Notes: generated from the letters alone by a model not told the origin. DNA of 64,000 nucleotides from Sphingomonas hylomeconis (GCF_025370105.1 NZ_JANQBK010000019.1:28335-92334); one strand, 5' to 3'. Positions 34,019 to 42,856 are shown, counted from the first letter of the stretch. Made by a program: numbers and translations.

Positions 34019-34803
34019 GCTGCACTTTCCGCAATGCGCGCCCAGCGCGCCAATTTGTCCTCGGCGTCGCTCAGCTCCACCACTTCGCCGACGACGATGA
34101 TCGCGGGGCTGGCAACCTTTTCGCGCTCGACCATCTGGCCGAGATCCGCAAGCAGCGTCTTAATCGCGCGGTGGCCGGCGAGCGTGCCCTTTTCCAGCAC
34201 CGCGACGGGCATGTCGGGCGCGACGCCATCCGCCATCAACTTGTCGGCAATGTCGCTGGCGGTGGCAACGCCCATATAGATGACGAGCGTGCGGCCCTGG
34301 CCAGCAAGGCCGGACCAGTCCTGATCGGCCAGCCCCTTGCACTGGCCGGCGACGAAGCTGACCGCGCTCGAATGATCGCGGTGCGTGAGCGGCAGCATCG
34401 CCTCGGCGGCGCAGCCGAGCGCAGCGGAAACGCCGGGGATGACCTCGACGGGGAGGCCGGCGGCGCGCACCGCTTCGACTTCCTCGCCGCCGCGCCCGAA
34501 GATGAACGGATCGCCGCCCTTCAAGCGGATGACAATCCCGCCGGTCTTCACATGCGCGACGATCAACGCATTAATCGCTTCCTGCGGCAAGGTGTGGCGG
34601 GCGCGCTGCTTGGCGACCGAGATGCGCTGCGCGGTGGCAGGGGCAATATCGAGTACGCGGGGATCGATCAGGCCGTCATGTACCACGACGTCCGCCTGCT
34701 TGAGCGCCTCGACCGCGCGAACGGTGAGGAGGCCGGGGTCGCCGGGGCCGGCGCCGACAAGGATGACACGCCCGCGGGCGGTGGGATCGAGAAGACTGGC
34801 CAT
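34015..34803 (-). CDS. cobA: Uroporphyrinogen-III C-methyltransferase
   Basis: A 262-aa SAM-dependent enzyme making precorrin-2, the precursor of the sirohaem used by CysI. Motifs: VGAGPGDPGLLTVRAVEAL near the start, the VVHDGLIDPRVL loop, GGDPFIFGRGGEE near residue 95 and PVEVIPGVSAALGCAA. It lacks the dehydrogenase/ferrochelatase half of fused CysG. It is the first gene of cobA-DUF2849-cysI-DUF934-cysH. The pathway link to cysI is direct. Confidence 0.95.
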   Translation of the reverse strand: MASLLDPTARGRVILVGAGPGDPGLLTVRAVEALKQADVVVHDGLIDPRVLDIAPATAQRISVAKQRARHTLPQEAINALIVAHVKTGGIVIRLKGGDPFIFGRGGEEVEAVRAAGLPVEVIPGVSAALGCAAEAMLPLTHRDHSSAVSFVAGQCKGLADQDWSGLAGQGRTLVIYMGVATASDIADKLMADGVAPDMPVAVLEKGTLAGHRAIKTLLADLGQMVEREKVASPAIIVVGEVVELSDAEDKLARWARIAESAA

Positions 34804-34922
34804 CGCTGTCAGATGGCGGCGCGGGGGGCGGAGCGCAACCGAAGCTTGCTTTGCGTGGGGGTAGGGAAACTTTGTACCGCGCCTGGTGGCTCGCGACGCC
34901 CGGTCGCTGGCTGCGTGGCAAG

Positions 34923-34953
34923 AAAAAGGGCGGACCGGATGACCGGCCCGCCC
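34923..34953 (-). terminator. Rho-independent terminator of the outer-membrane protein gene
   Basis: On the minus strand GGGCGGGCCGG and CCGGTCCGCCC form an 11-bp stem (one G-T pair) over a TCAT loop, followed by five Ts at 34927-34923. It lies 13 bases beyond the stop of the gene ending at 34966. Confidence 0.9.
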
Positions 34954-34965
34954 TCTGTCAAACGC

Positions 34966-35574
34966 TTAGAAGTGCGTGACGATGCCGAGCGACGGGCGCA
35001 GCGAGTGTGCCGTGCCGAACGTGCTCATTTCGCCGCGCAGACGCACGCCGGAATTGCCGGTCACGCCGCCTAGGCCGATGTCCTTCGGACCGACTTCGAA
35101 GCCGATGCCGTAGGTCATGCCGTCATAATCGGGGCTGTTCTTGCCGAAGCGGTCGAAATTGACCCACTGATAGCCGACCTTGCCGTAGATCATGCCGCTA
35201 TCGCCAGCGCGGAAACCGAAACGGCCTGCTGCGCCATATTCCCAATCGATATCGCCCGACACGCCCTTGGCGACGTTACCTTCGGCGCCGACGAACACCG
35301 GACCAAGCGGGACGTTCACGCCGGCAACGCCGGTGACTTCCCAGCCCTTGAGACGCTCACCATTGGCGAGCTGCGGGATGCCAGCCTTGTTGCGCTCGTT
35401 GTCGAACGACTGCCACGTGCCCATCACGCCGACATACGGCTCGATACCGAAGGCGCGCGTGCCGTCCGGTGCGGTCGGTGCGGCCTCATAGGTCGTGTCA
35501 GTGGTGTCCTGAGCGAAAGCAGGGACGGCGAAAGCCGCGACCGCAGCGGCGGCAGCGATGGAAAACATGCGCAT
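34966..35574 (-). CDS. Outer-membrane beta-barrel (opacity-like) protein
   Basis: A 202-aa protein with a signal peptide (MRMFSIAAAAAVAAFAVPAFA). The mature part has alternating amphipathic strands ending in aromatic residues (EYGAAGRFGFRAGD, MIYGKVGYQWVNF, MTYGIGFEVGP) and ends in Phe (GIVTHF), the recognition signal for barrel assembly. It resembles small eight-stranded porin-like or opacity proteins. Codon choice is highly biased, suggesting strong expression, and it has its own terminator. Start ATG at 35574 follows GAGG by eight bases. Precise role, structural or adhesive, unknown. Confidence 0.82.
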   Translation of the reverse strand: MRMFSIAAAAAVAAFAVPAFAQDTTDTTYEAAPTAPDGTRAFGIEPYVGVMGTWQSFDNERNKAGIPQLANGERLKGWEVTGVAGVNVPLGPVFVGAEGNVAKGVSGDIDWEYGAAGRFGFRAGDSGMIYGKVGYQWVNFDRFGKNSPDYDGMTYGIGFEVGPKDIGLGGVTGNSGVRLRGEMSTFGTAHSLRPSLGIVTHF

Positions 35575-35700
35575 TAGGGAAACCTCATTTTGTGTCAGTC
35601 GGAAGCCGGACCCTTCAAGGGCGGCTCTCCGAGGTGCTGAGAACTGAGGGTGACGCGCATGGTTGCACGTGTTTTGAGAAAGAAATGTGACGGGCGATTT

Positions 35701-35718
35701 TGTTGCATTGCAGCAACA
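35701..35718. promoter_or_regulatory. Inverted repeat in the OMP gene upstream region
   Basis: TGTTGC (35701-35706) and GCAACA (35713-35718) are reverse complements six bases apart, in an AT-rich pocket about 130 bases upstream of the outer-membrane protein start. It is a plausible operator or cis-element. The rest of the gap 35575-35866 contains no gene candidate. Confidence 0.4.
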
Positions 35719-35866
35719 CTTTCTGTCTGTGAGATGAACGAAAACCGGGATTTCGGCGGCGATACACTGCGGGAGGCAAGCCCGACGAATGAGCCGACGT
35801 TGGGGCGCGCCGCTGTGATGCACCCGGTGCCGACCCTTTACGTGACCAATCAGCCGGCGCGCGCGG

Positions 35867-36499
35867 TCACTTTTTGATCAGCCACGGTTTGACGAGGCCG
35901 GTGGGTCTGGCGGGGCCATCGAGCCGCCTGGCGCTGATCACTCGGATGCCGTTCAGCAGCATCTGGCCACGCATCGCGCCGCCGGTCTTGCCGGCCAGGA
36001 TGCGTTTCACGGTGGGCATGCCGGCAGTGACGTGGCCGAACGCGGCATAGCCGGGAAAGGTGCCCTTGGCATCGAAGCTGGGCAGCGCGCCGACCGTGAT
36101 GAAGAAATTGCCGCCGGCGGAATTGGGCTCGGTCCGCCTGGCCATGCTGATCGTGCCATCGGTGTGCGTGATGCCGGTCTGATCGGTGCGCTCGTGCTTG
36201 AACGGCGGCAGGATGCGCCGGGCATCGGTTCTGATGCCGCCCTGGATAAAGCCGTATTGCGGCGCGTTCTTGCTGCGCGCGGCGCGGTAGATCACCGCGC
36301 CGTCGAAGCGACCGTCATCGACATAGGCGAGGAAATTCTTGCTCGTCTCGGGGGCGCGACGCGTGTCGATGGCGAGCGTGATGGGGCCGGCGGCGGTGCT
36401 CAGTTGCACGCGGACGATGCCCGGTTTGCGCGCCGGAGCGGCGAGCGTGGGGGCGGGAGCGGCGAGGAACAGGGCTGCGAGAGCCAGAAGGATGCGCAT
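35867..36499 (-). CDS. Periplasmic cyclophilin-type peptidylprolyl isomerase
   Basis: A 210-aa cyclophilin with a signal peptide (MRILLALAALFLAAPAPTLAA), so it assists protein folding in the periplasm. The fold is recognisable from VRVQLSTAAGPITLAIDTRRAP, FDGAVIYRAA, FIQGG, NSAGGNFFITVG and YAAFGHVTAGMPTVKRI. The catalytic Arg lies in FDGAVIYRA; the usual Trp of the cyclosporin site is not in place, as in most bacterial members. Start at 36499 gives the signal peptide. Monocistronic. Confidence 0.9.
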   Translation of the reverse strand: MRILLALAALFLAAPAPTLAAPARKPGIVRVQLSTAAGPITLAIDTRRAPETSKNFLAYVDDGRFDGAVIYRAARSKNAPQYGFIQGGIRTDARRILPPFKHERTDQTGITHTDGTISMARRTEPNSAGGNFFITVGALPSFDAKGTFPGYAAFGHVTAGMPTVKRILAGKTGGAMRGQMLLNGIRVISARRLDGPARPTGLVKPWLIKK

Positions 36500-36553
36500 G
36501 GGGACGGCGCTAGAAGGTGGCGGCAGAGCGCGCAAGCTGCCGAGCTTTCCTCG

Positions 36554-37966
36554 TCAGCCGTCCCTGAGCCCGATGCCGATGCTCGCGCGGGCCTGGTCGG
36601 CCTCGTTGCTGACCACCGGATAGGCGCAATAGTCGGCAGCGTAATAGGCGCTGGGGCGGTGGTTGCCCGACCAGCCGATGCCGCCGAACGGCGCGCCCGA
36701 ACTGGCCCCGTTGGTCGGCTTGTTCCAGTTGACGATGCCGGCGCGGGCATTGGCCCAGAAGCGATCGTACAGCGCGGGGTTCTGGCTGATCAGCGAGGCG
36801 GACAGGCCGTAGCGCGTATTGTTGGCCTCGGCGATCGCGTCGTCGAACGTCTCGGCGCGGATCACCTGCAGGATCGGGCCGAACAATTCGATATCGGGGC
36901 GCTCGGCCAGCTCGGTCGTGTCGATCAGGCCCGGGGTGAGGAACGGACGCCCGGCGATCGGGCGCTCGGGATGGCGCAGGGCGCGGCCGCCGCGCATCAT
37001 CAGCTCGAGAAAGCTCTCGGTCAGCAGATCGGCGGCCTCGTTGTCGATCACGCAGCCCATGAACGGCGCCGGCGTGGCGTGCGGCTCGTCGACGATGATC
37101 TTGGCGGTGACCTTGAGCACCTGTTCGATCACCTGGTCATAAACGCGCGTATCGATGATCAGGCGGCGCGCGGCGGTGCAGCGCTGGCCGGCCGACGTGA
37201 ACGCGCTCTGCACGATCAGCGCGGCGGTCGAATGCAGATCAGGCGATTCCCACACGATGATCGGGTTGTTACCGCCCATCTCCAGCGCGAGAATCTTTTC
37301 CGGCTTGGTGGCGAACGCCCGGTTGAGCGCGATGCCGGTACGCGCCGAGCCGGTGAACAGCAGGCCATCGATGTCGTCATGCGCGGCCAGCGCCTTGCCG
37401 GCATCGGGCCCGCCGATGACGACGCGCACGCAGCCTTCGGGAATGCCGGCGGCATGGTAGCAATCGACCAGGAACGCGCCGGTCGCCGGGGTCTTTTCCG
37501 AAGGCTTGAACACCACGGCGTTGCCGGCGAGCAAGGCGGGGACGATATGCCCGTTGGGCAGATGCGCGGGGAAATTGTACGGGCCGAGCACGGCGAGCAC
37601 GCCGTGCGGCTTGTGCCGGAGCGCCATGCGGCTGCCCATCGGCGCGTCCAGGCGGCGCTGCGCGGTGCGCTCGGCATAGGCCTTTACCGAAATATCGACC
37701 TTGGCGATGACCGAATCGACCTCGGTGCGCGCTTCCCATAGCGGCTTGCCGGTTTCGCGCGCGATCAGATCGGTGAACGCGTCGGCACGCTGGCGCACGA
37801 CGTTGCCGAAGCGGCGCAGCGCCTCGATCCGGTTGGTCAGCGGCTGCGCGGCCCAGGCGGCCCAGCTGGCGCGCGCGGTGGCGACTTCCTGGTCGACATC
37901 GCCGATCGGTGCGCGCCACAGCAAGGCGCCGGTGGCGGGTTCGTGGGAGATGAGTTCGGCGGACAT
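36554..37966 (-). CDS. astD: Succinylglutamate-semialdehyde dehydrogenase
   Basis: A 470-aa NAD-dependent aldehyde dehydrogenase. The Rossmann segment has GPYNFPAHLPNGHIVPAL and FTGSARTG; the catalytic Glu is in LEMGGNNPIIV near residue 243 and the nucleophile Cys in SAGQRCTAARR near 277. GNNP and the overall pattern match AstD, the fourth step of the arginine succinyltransferase pathway to glutamate. No other ast genes are in the window, so pathway use is inferred only from the family. General aldehyde dehydrogenase activity is an alternative. Confidence 0.88.
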   Translation of the reverse strand: MSAELISHEPATGALLWRAPIGDVDQEVATARASWAAWAAQPLTNRIEALRRFGNVVRQRADAFTDLIARETGKPLWEARTEVDSVIAKVDISVKAYAERTAQRRLDAPMGSRMALRHKPHGVLAVLGPYNFPAHLPNGHIVPALLAGNAVVFKPSEKTPATGAFLVDCYHAAGIPEGCVRVVIGGPDAGKALAAHDDIDGLLFTGSARTGIALNRAFATKPEKILALEMGGNNPIIVWESPDLHSTAALIVQSAFTSAGQRCTAARRLIIDTRVYDQVIEQVLKVTAKIIVDEPHATPAPFMGCVIDNEAADLLTESFLELMMRGGRALRHPERPIAGRPFLTPGLIDTTELAERPDIELFGPILQVIRAETFDDAIAEANNTRYGLSASLISQNPALYDRFWANARAGIVNWNKPTNGASSGAPFGGIGWSGNHRPSAYYAADYCAYPVVSNEADQARASIGIGLRDG

Positions 37967-38038
37967 GTAACGGGTCTTTGCCTTGTTTTTTTTGGAGGGT
38001 CTAGCGGTGCTAATTCCCTCTCCCGCAGGGAGTGGGAG

Positions 38039-39403
38039 TTAAGCGAGCGCTTCGCCCATCTGGCGGATTGCTGCGACCTTTGCGTTGAGCGGCGCCCAAT
38101 CGTCGCGCTCGTCGATCGCCGACCAGAGCGTCTCGACCTCGTCGATCAGCATGCTGCACGGTTCGCCCTGCCAATAGGGATGCGCGCGATCCTTGCGCGG
38201 CACGTAGGCGGCGAGCAGCGTGCGCGCCTCGGCGAAGGTGGTGCCGTACTGCTCAGGAATGCCTCGTGCGAAGCTGTCGAAGAAGAAGCGGTCGAGCGGG
38301 ACGGCGCCTTCCCGGAGCGCGGGTTCGATCGCCTGGATCAGCGCGCGATCCTGCTCGGGGTCTTGCGGCGTGAAGCCGAGGCGCCAGAGCAGCGCGCTGC
38401 TGACGGCGGGCTGGTACAGGTCGCCGAACGTGTCGAGCGCGTCGATCAGCGGCTGCGCCTCGCTCACCGTGCGCAGCGCGACGGCAAGCTGCATCGCGTT
38501 CCAGTGGATCGCCTCGGGCTGGCGGCCGAAGGCGTAGAGGCCCTGGTGATCGAAATAGGCCGCGGTGAAGGCGGGATCCCAGGTCGGGTTGAAGCGCCAC
38601 GGGCCATAATCGAAGCTTTCGCCGGTGACGTTGATATTGTCGGTGTTGAGCACGCCGTGGACGAAGCCGGCGGCCATATAGCTGGCGGCGAGCGTCGCGG
38701 TGCGCTGGACGACGAGCGTGAGCAGGCGGGCGGGGGCGTCTTCGCCCGGTTCCTCGCCGTAGAAATTGCGCAGGACGTAGCCGATCAGACGCTGCATGTT
38801 TTCCGCGTCGCGCAGATGCGCGAGGCGCTGGAATGTGCCGATGCGGATATGGCCGTGGCTGAGCCGCACCATCACCGCCGAGCGGGTGGGGGAGGGTTCG
38901 TCGCCGCGGGTCAGCGCCTCGCCGGTCTCGATCAGCGAGAAGGTGCGCGACGTCTCCACGCCGAGCGATTCGAGCATTTCGGTGGCGAGGATCTCGCGCA
39001 TGCCCCCTTTGAGCGTCAGGCGGCCGTCGCCGAAGCGGCTCCACGGCGTCTGGCCGCTGCCCTTGGTGGCGAGATCCATCAGGCGGTCGCGGTCGTCCCG
39101 CAACTGCGCGAACAGGAAGCCGCGGCCATCGCCGATATCGGGATTGTAGTGGCGGAACTGGTGACCGTGATAGCGCAGCGCCAGCGGTTGTTCGAGGCTG
39201 CCCGGCAGCCCTGCGAAGCGGCCGAAATGCGCGCGCCAGGCGTCGTCGTCGAGCGTGTCGAGCCCGATTTGCGCGGCGGCGCGATCGTTGCGGAAGCGCA
39301 GGATGGTCTGCGGGAAATCGGCGGCCTCGACCGGATCGTAAAAGGCGTCCCCCAGATCGAGGATCCTGGCTTCGGGGCGATAGGGTTGCGGGGTCAGGGT
39401 CAT
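38039..39403 (-). CDS. selO: Protein adenylyltransferase SelO (YdiU)
   Basis: A 454-aa pseudokinase-fold enzyme that transfers AMP to Ser, Thr or Tyr of target proteins, linked to redox stress in other bacteria. Visible motifs: RYHGHQFRHYNPDIGDGRG, the Lys of ATKGSGQTPWSR, GVLNTDN with the metal-binding Asn, and SFDYGP with the DFG-like Asp. The C-terminal redox Cys near the end (here in GEPCSML) does not match the usual CSS tail, so redox control may differ. Start at MTLTPQPYRP; 37 bases separate it from the divergent hydrolase. Confidence 0.93.
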   Translation of the reverse strand: MTLTPQPYRPEARILDLGDAFYDPVEAADFPQTILRFRNDRAAAQIGLDTLDDDAWRAHFGRFAGLPGSLEQPLALRYHGHQFRHYNPDIGDGRGFLFAQLRDDRDRLMDLATKGSGQTPWSRFGDGRLTLKGGMREILATEMLESLGVETSRTFSLIETGEALTRGDEPSPTRSAVMVRLSHGHIRIGTFQRLAHLRDAENMQRLIGYVLRNFYGEEPGEDAPARLLTLVVQRTATLAASYMAAGFVHGVLNTDNINVTGESFDYGPWRFNPTWDPAFTAAYFDHQGLYAFGRQPEAIHWNAMQLAVALRTVSEAQPLIDALDTFGDLYQPAVSSALLWRLGFTPQDPEQDRALIQAIEPALREGAVPLDRFFFDSFARGIPEQYGTTFAEARTLLAAYVPRKDRAHPYWQGEPCSMLIDEVETLWSAIDERDDWAPLNAKVAAIRQMGEALA

Positions 39404-39440
39404 GCGGCGATATGGTGGCTCGCAACCTCGGGACGCAACC

Positions 39441-40304
39441 ATGGCCGCTTACGAAAACAAATATTGGTGGTCGAACGACGGCGTGCGGCTGCATTACCGC
39501 GATTATCCGGGCCCAGCGGACAAGCCGCCGATCCTGTGCCTGCCGGGCCTCACGCGCAACGCGCGCGACTTTGCCGATCTCGCGGAACGGCTGGCGGGGC
39601 AATGGCGGGTGATCGCGATCGATCTGCGCGGGCGCGGCGAGAGCGGCTATGCCAAGGATCCGATGTCCTATGTGCCGCTGACCTATGTGCAGGATGTCGA
39701 GGGGCTGCTCGGCGAACTGGCGGTCGACCGCTATGTCGCGTTCGGCACCTCGCTCGGCGGGATCGTGACGATGCTGCTGGCGGGCACGGCGCGCGAGAAG
39801 ATCGCCGGCGCGCTGCTCAACGATGTCGGGCCCGAGATCGAGACGGCGGGCCTGAGCCGCATCCGCACCTATGTCGGCAAATCGAACACCTGGCCGACCT
39901 GGATGCACGCCGCGCGCGCGGTGATGGAGGGCAATGGCGACGTCTATCCGGATTACACGATCCACGACTGGCTCGGCATGGCCAAGCGGCTGTACCGGCT
40001 GAACAGCGCCGGGCGGATCGTGCTCGATTACGACATGAAGATCGCCGAGCCGTTCCGCGTGCCGGGCAACGAGGCCGGGCCGGACATGTGGCGCGCGCTG
40101 GAACAGCTGCAGGGCGTGCCGACGCTGATCGTGCGCGGTGCGCGATCCGACGTTCTGGGGCCGCGTACGGCGGCGCGGATGGCGGAGACGCTCGGTGCGA
40201 CCGTGGAGCTGGTGACCGTGGAGGGCGTGGGTCATACGCCGACGCTCGGCGAGCCGGCGGTGGTCGAGGGGATCGAGCGGTTGCTGGCGCGGGTGGCGAC
40301 GTAA
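39441..40304 (+). CDS. Cytosolic alpha/beta hydrolase
   Basis: A 287-aa hydrolase with no signal peptide. The oxyanion region is CLPGLTRNARDF, the nucleophile Ser is in FGTSLGGIV near residue 99, the Asp in GARSDVLGP and the His in GVGHTPTL near 266. The overall pattern fits the epoxide hydrolase/esterase superfamily; substrate unknown. It is divergent from selO over 37 bases, so both promoters overlap, which can coordinate their expression. Confidence 0.87.
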   Translation: MAAYENKYWWSNDGVRLHYRDYPGPADKPPILCLPGLTRNARDFADLAERLAGQWRVIAIDLRGRGESGYAKDPMSYVPLTYVQDVEGLLGELAVDRYVAFGTSLGGIVTMLLAGTAREKIAGALLNDVGPEIETAGLSRIRTYVGKSNTWPTWMHAARAVMEGNGDVYPDYTIHDWLGMAKRLYRLNSAGRIVLDYDMKIAEPFRVPGNEAGPDMWRALEQLQGVPTLIVRGARSDVLGPRTAARMAETLGATVELVTVEGVGHTPTLGEPAVVEGIERLLARVAT

Positions 40305-40308
40305 AATA

Positions 40309-40424
40309 AGCCCCTCCCCTTCAGGGGAGGGGGAAGGGGTGGGGCAGTACCATCTCGCAGAGCCGCCTGTCGGACTCGCCGCTCGGCCCCACCCCAACCC
40401 CTCCCCTGAAGGGGAGGGGCTTTT
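40309..40424. repeat. Large GC inverted repeat downstream of the hydrolase
   Basis: The arm 40309-40350 (AGCCCCTCCCCTTCAGGGG, AGGGGGAAGGGGTGGGGC) pairs with 40382-40424 in reverse. Within each arm CCCCTCCCCTTCAGGGGAGGGG is itself a palindrome. The design is the same inverted-pair layout as other REPs in the window but with a different core. It likely stabilises the 3' end of the hydrolase transcript and separates it from the SDR. Confidence 0.82.
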
Positions 40425-40483
40425 GACAAATCGGAACCTCTCCTCCTCCAACGCGTCTGCCCTTGCGAACAAGGAGATGCCTC

Positions 40484-41242
40484 ATGACCACCATCGCCGA
40501 CGCCCATACCCAGCAGATCAGCCTGAAGGGCAAGCGCGCCGTGATCACCGGCGGCACGACCGGAATCGGTCGCGCGATCGCCGTGCTGCTCGCCGCCGAG
40601 GGCGCTAAGGTGTTCATCTGCGGGCGCGACGAGCAGCATCTGGCCGATGCGCTGGCGCGGATCCGCGAGGTCGGCGAGGGCGACGGGATTGCCACCGATC
40701 TGGCTGAGCCGGACAACGTCAAGGCCTTCGTCGATGCCGGGACGCAGTGGCTTGGTGGGCTGGACATCGCCGTGGTCAATGCCGCGATCGCGGCCGAGGG
40801 GCTGAGCGACATGTCCGAACAGGATCTGCGCTATGCCATTGCGACCGATTTCACCGCCTATCTGCTTACCGCGCATGCGGCGGCGACGGCGCTCGGGGAC
40901 CGCGGCGATATCGTGCTGATCGGCTCGATGAGCGCGCATGTGCTGGGGCCGGGCTCGACGGTCTATGCCGGGATCAAATACGGCATCCAGGGCTTCGGCG
41001 AGGCGCTGCGGCGCGAACTCGGGCCGAAGGGGATCCGCGTCGCCAATGTCGAGCCGGGCAAGACCGGCTCCGACATGCAGGAGCCGGATATCACGCCTGA
41101 AGAGCAGCGCGAGCGGATCGCCAAGGACGAGATGCTCCGCGCGGAAGACATCGCCGTCGGGGTACACTATCTGCTGACCCAGCCGCGGCGCGCGGTGGTG
41201 CAGCAGTTGACGATCACGCCCCGGGCGGTGGGGGAAGAGTAA
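40484..41242 (+). CDS. Short-chain dehydrogenase/reductase
   Basis: A 252-aa SDR with the NAD(P) motif TGGTTGIGRAIAV near residue 24, the NAA-type loop VVNAAIA near 88, the catalytic Ser in IGSMSAH and Tyr-Lys in YAGIKYG near 158-162. The absence of an Asp after beta-2 and GRDEQ there favours NADP. Start ATG follows AAGGAG by seven bases. A GGAAC-N16-CGTC sequence at 40433-40457, close to the general-stress consensus, precedes it, so stress control is possible. Substrate unknown. Confidence 0.88.
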   Translation: MTTIADAHTQQISLKGKRAVITGGTTGIGRAIAVLLAAEGAKVFICGRDEQHLADALARIREVGEGDGIATDLAEPDNVKAFVDAGTQWLGGLDIAVVNAAIAAEGLSDMSEQDLRYAIATDFTAYLLTAHAAATALGDRGDIVLIGSMSAHVLGPGSTVYAGIKYGIQGFGEALRRELGPKGIRVANVEPGKTGSDMQEPDITPEEQRERIAKDEMLRAEDIAVGVHYLLTQPRRAVVQQLTITPRAVGEE

Positions 41243-41256
41243 AACTCTACCCTAAT

Positions 41257-41363
41257 CGTCACCCCGGGCTTGTTCCGGGGGCCACTGTGTCGGCATGGCG
41301 GCGTTCACGGCATATTTTCTGCTCCAGCCGCCTGGTGGACCCCGGAACAAGTCCGGGGTGACG
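41257..41363. repeat. REP-type inverted pair (ACCCCGGGCTTGTTCCGGGG core)
   Basis: A copy at 41257-41284 (GTCACCCCGGGCTTG then TTCCGGGG) and its inverted partner at 41337-41363 (CCCCGGAACAAG then TCCGGGGTGACG). It occupies the 157 bases between the SDR and the GH130 gene. Confidence 0.8.
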
Positions 41364-41399
41364 TTTGTGGGGTTGGGGATCGATAACGGGATCAGCATC

Positions 41400-42539
41400 A
41401 TGACCTTCGCGTTCGACCAACTCGTTTTTGCCCCCGCCGATGTCGATCTCACTCGCTCGCCGCTGGCCGGCCAGCTCGGCGTCGAAACCTATGTGCTGGG
41501 CGCCTTCAATCCCGGCATGACGCGGCTGGCGAACGGCAATCTGCTGCTGATGGTGCGCATCGCCGAGGCGTTGCGCCATCCGGTGAAGGATCAGCAGATC
41601 CATGCGATCCGCTGGACCGCGGACGGCTATGTCATGGATGGCTGGCCGCTGGAGATGGTCGACACCAGGGATCCGCGTAAATTCCTCATCCCGGGCGGCG
41701 GCTGGAAGGTGATGGCGCTGACTTCGCTCTCCTGGCTCCTGCCGGTGGAGCTTTCGGCCGATGGCACCGAACTGGTCGAAGTGCATTACGAACGGGCGAT
41801 CGCGCCGCGCGCCGATTACCAATGTTACGGCGTCGAGGATGCGCGGATCAGCAAGGTCGGCGATCGCTATCTGATGACCACCTGCTCGGTCAGCCCGGAG
41901 CGGCACTGCACCACGCTGTACAGCTCGGACGATGCGCTTGACTGGACGCTGGAGGGGATCGTGCTCGATCACCAGAACAAGGACATGCTGATCTTCGAGG
42001 GCAAGGTCGGGGGCAAGTTCTTCGCCCAGACGCGGCCATTGGGCGATCTGTATTTTGCCTATCCGCCGGGCAGCGAATGGCGCTCGGGCCCGTCGATCAA
42101 CCTGTCCGCGTCGCCCGACGCGCTGCACTGGAAGCCCTATGACAGGCCCGGCATCCGCCCGCATGCCGCGACCGTCGCGACGGCGCGGATGGGCGGGGGA
42201 TCGCCGCCCGTAATGACCGAGGACGGCTGGCTGACCTTGTGGCATGGCGTGGAGCCGTCCGGCGTGGTCGGCATCTATCGCACCTATTGGTCGATCCTCG
42301 ACCGCGACGATCCGAGCGTCGTCGTGCGGACCTGCCACGATGCCGTGCTGGAGCCGGCGCCGACGCTGACGGAGCCGATCAAGGAGCTGATGTATCTCGA
42401 CAATGTCGTGTTCACCACCGGGATCGCCGATGCCGGCGATCATTGGGTGGTGGCGAGTGGCGAGGCGGATCTCGCCTGCCGTATCACGCATATCGACAAA
42501 CAGGTTTTTGCTCAGCGCGAGGGAACCGTCCCGGGCTGA
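41400..42539 (+). CDS. GH130-family glycosidase/phosphorylase
   Basis: A 379-aa five-bladed beta-propeller enzyme. The GH130 hallmarks are CYGVEDARISKVGDRYLMT with the catalytic-region Asp near residue 140, and GGGSPPVMTEDGWLTLWHGV near 262. Family members phosphorolyse or hydrolyse beta-mannosides. No signal peptide, so cytoplasmic action on imported oligosaccharide is likely. The start at MTFAFDQL was picked because sequence before it is REP DNA. Its last codons carry the promoter of csbD. Confidence 0.87.
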   Translation: MTFAFDQLVFAPADVDLTRSPLAGQLGVETYVLGAFNPGMTRLANGNLLLMVRIAEALRHPVKDQQIHAIRWTADGYVMDGWPLEMVDTRDPRKFLIPGGGWKVMALTSLSWLLPVELSADGTELVEVHYERAIAPRADYQCYGVEDARISKVGDRYLMTTCSVSPERHCTTLYSSDDALDWTLEGIVLDHQNKDMLIFEGKVGGKFFAQTRPLGDLYFAYPPGSEWRSGPSINLSASPDALHWKPYDRPGIRPHAATVATARMGGGSPPVMTEDGWLTLWHGVEPSGVVGIYRTYWSILDRDDPSVVVRTCHDAVLEPAPTLTEPIKELMYLDNVVFTTGIADAGDHWVVASGEADLACRITHIDKQVFAQREGTVPG

Positions 42540-42547
42540 TCTGGGTT
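42522..42547 (+). promoter_or_regulatory. General-stress (EcfG-type) promoter of csbD
   Basis: GGAAC (42522-42526) followed after 17 bases by GGTT (42544-42547), one mismatch from the GGAAC-N16/17-CGTT consensus. It overlaps the 3' end of the GH130 gene and is 41 bases before the csbD start. Confidence 0.6.
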
Positions 42548-42588
42548 AAACTTGCAAGGCGCCATGACGGCCGCCAAGGAGATTTAAA

Positions 42589-42768
42589 ATGGGCGAATTC
42601 ACCGACAAGCTCGACGCCGCAGGCAACAAGATCGCAGGCAAGGCCAAGGAATTGTACGGCGACGCGACCGACAACGAGACGCTGGAAGCCGAGGGCAAGG
42701 CCCAGCAGCTCAAGGGCACCGGCCAGGACGTCAAGGGCAGCGTCAAGGGCGCCATCAACGACCTGTAA
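42589..42768 (+). CDS. CsbD-like stress protein
   Basis: A 59-aa, very hydrophilic, Lys/Asp/Gly-rich protein beginning MGEFTDKLDAAGNKIAGKAKE and containing the repeat-like LKGTGQDVKGSVKGAIND. It matches the CsbD family of small general-stress proteins (sigma-B regulated in Bacillus, EcfG regulated in Alphaproteobacteria). A strong AAGGAG lies six bases before the ATG, a stress-type promoter lies upstream and a rho-independent terminator follows, so it is an independent unit. Confidence 0.9.
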   Translation: MGEFTDKLDAAGNKIAGKAKELYGDATDNETLEAEGKAQQLKGTGQDVKGSVKGAINDL

Positions 42769-42791
42769 GCGTCATTGAAACGTTTCTGGAG

Positions 42792-42821
42792 GCCGTCCCG
42801 GTTCGCGCCGGGGCGGCTTTC
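42792..42821 (+). terminator. Rho-independent terminator of csbD
   Basis: GCCGTCCCGG (42792-42801) pairs with CCGGGGCGGC (42808-42817) over a TTCGCG loop, followed by TTTCT. It lies 24 bases after the csbD stop. Confidence 0.85.
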
Positions 42822-42856
42822 TATCGTCTGACGGCAATCAGCAACGAACGCGGAAA

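Noticed and set aside
31850..34279. Long open frame antisense to cysI-DUF2849-cobA
   Set aside because: A shadow of well-identified genes that also runs through the inverted repeat; composition is not protein-like.
34804..34922. Riboswitch in front of the cobA-cys operon
   Set aside because: Only a short CGCAA/TTGCG dyad is visible; no SAM or cobalamin riboswitch core elements were recognised.
37943..40309. Long plus-strand frame across selO and the hydrolase
   Set aside because: Antisense to selO, then out of frame with the hydrolase; both real genes have clear catalytic motifs.
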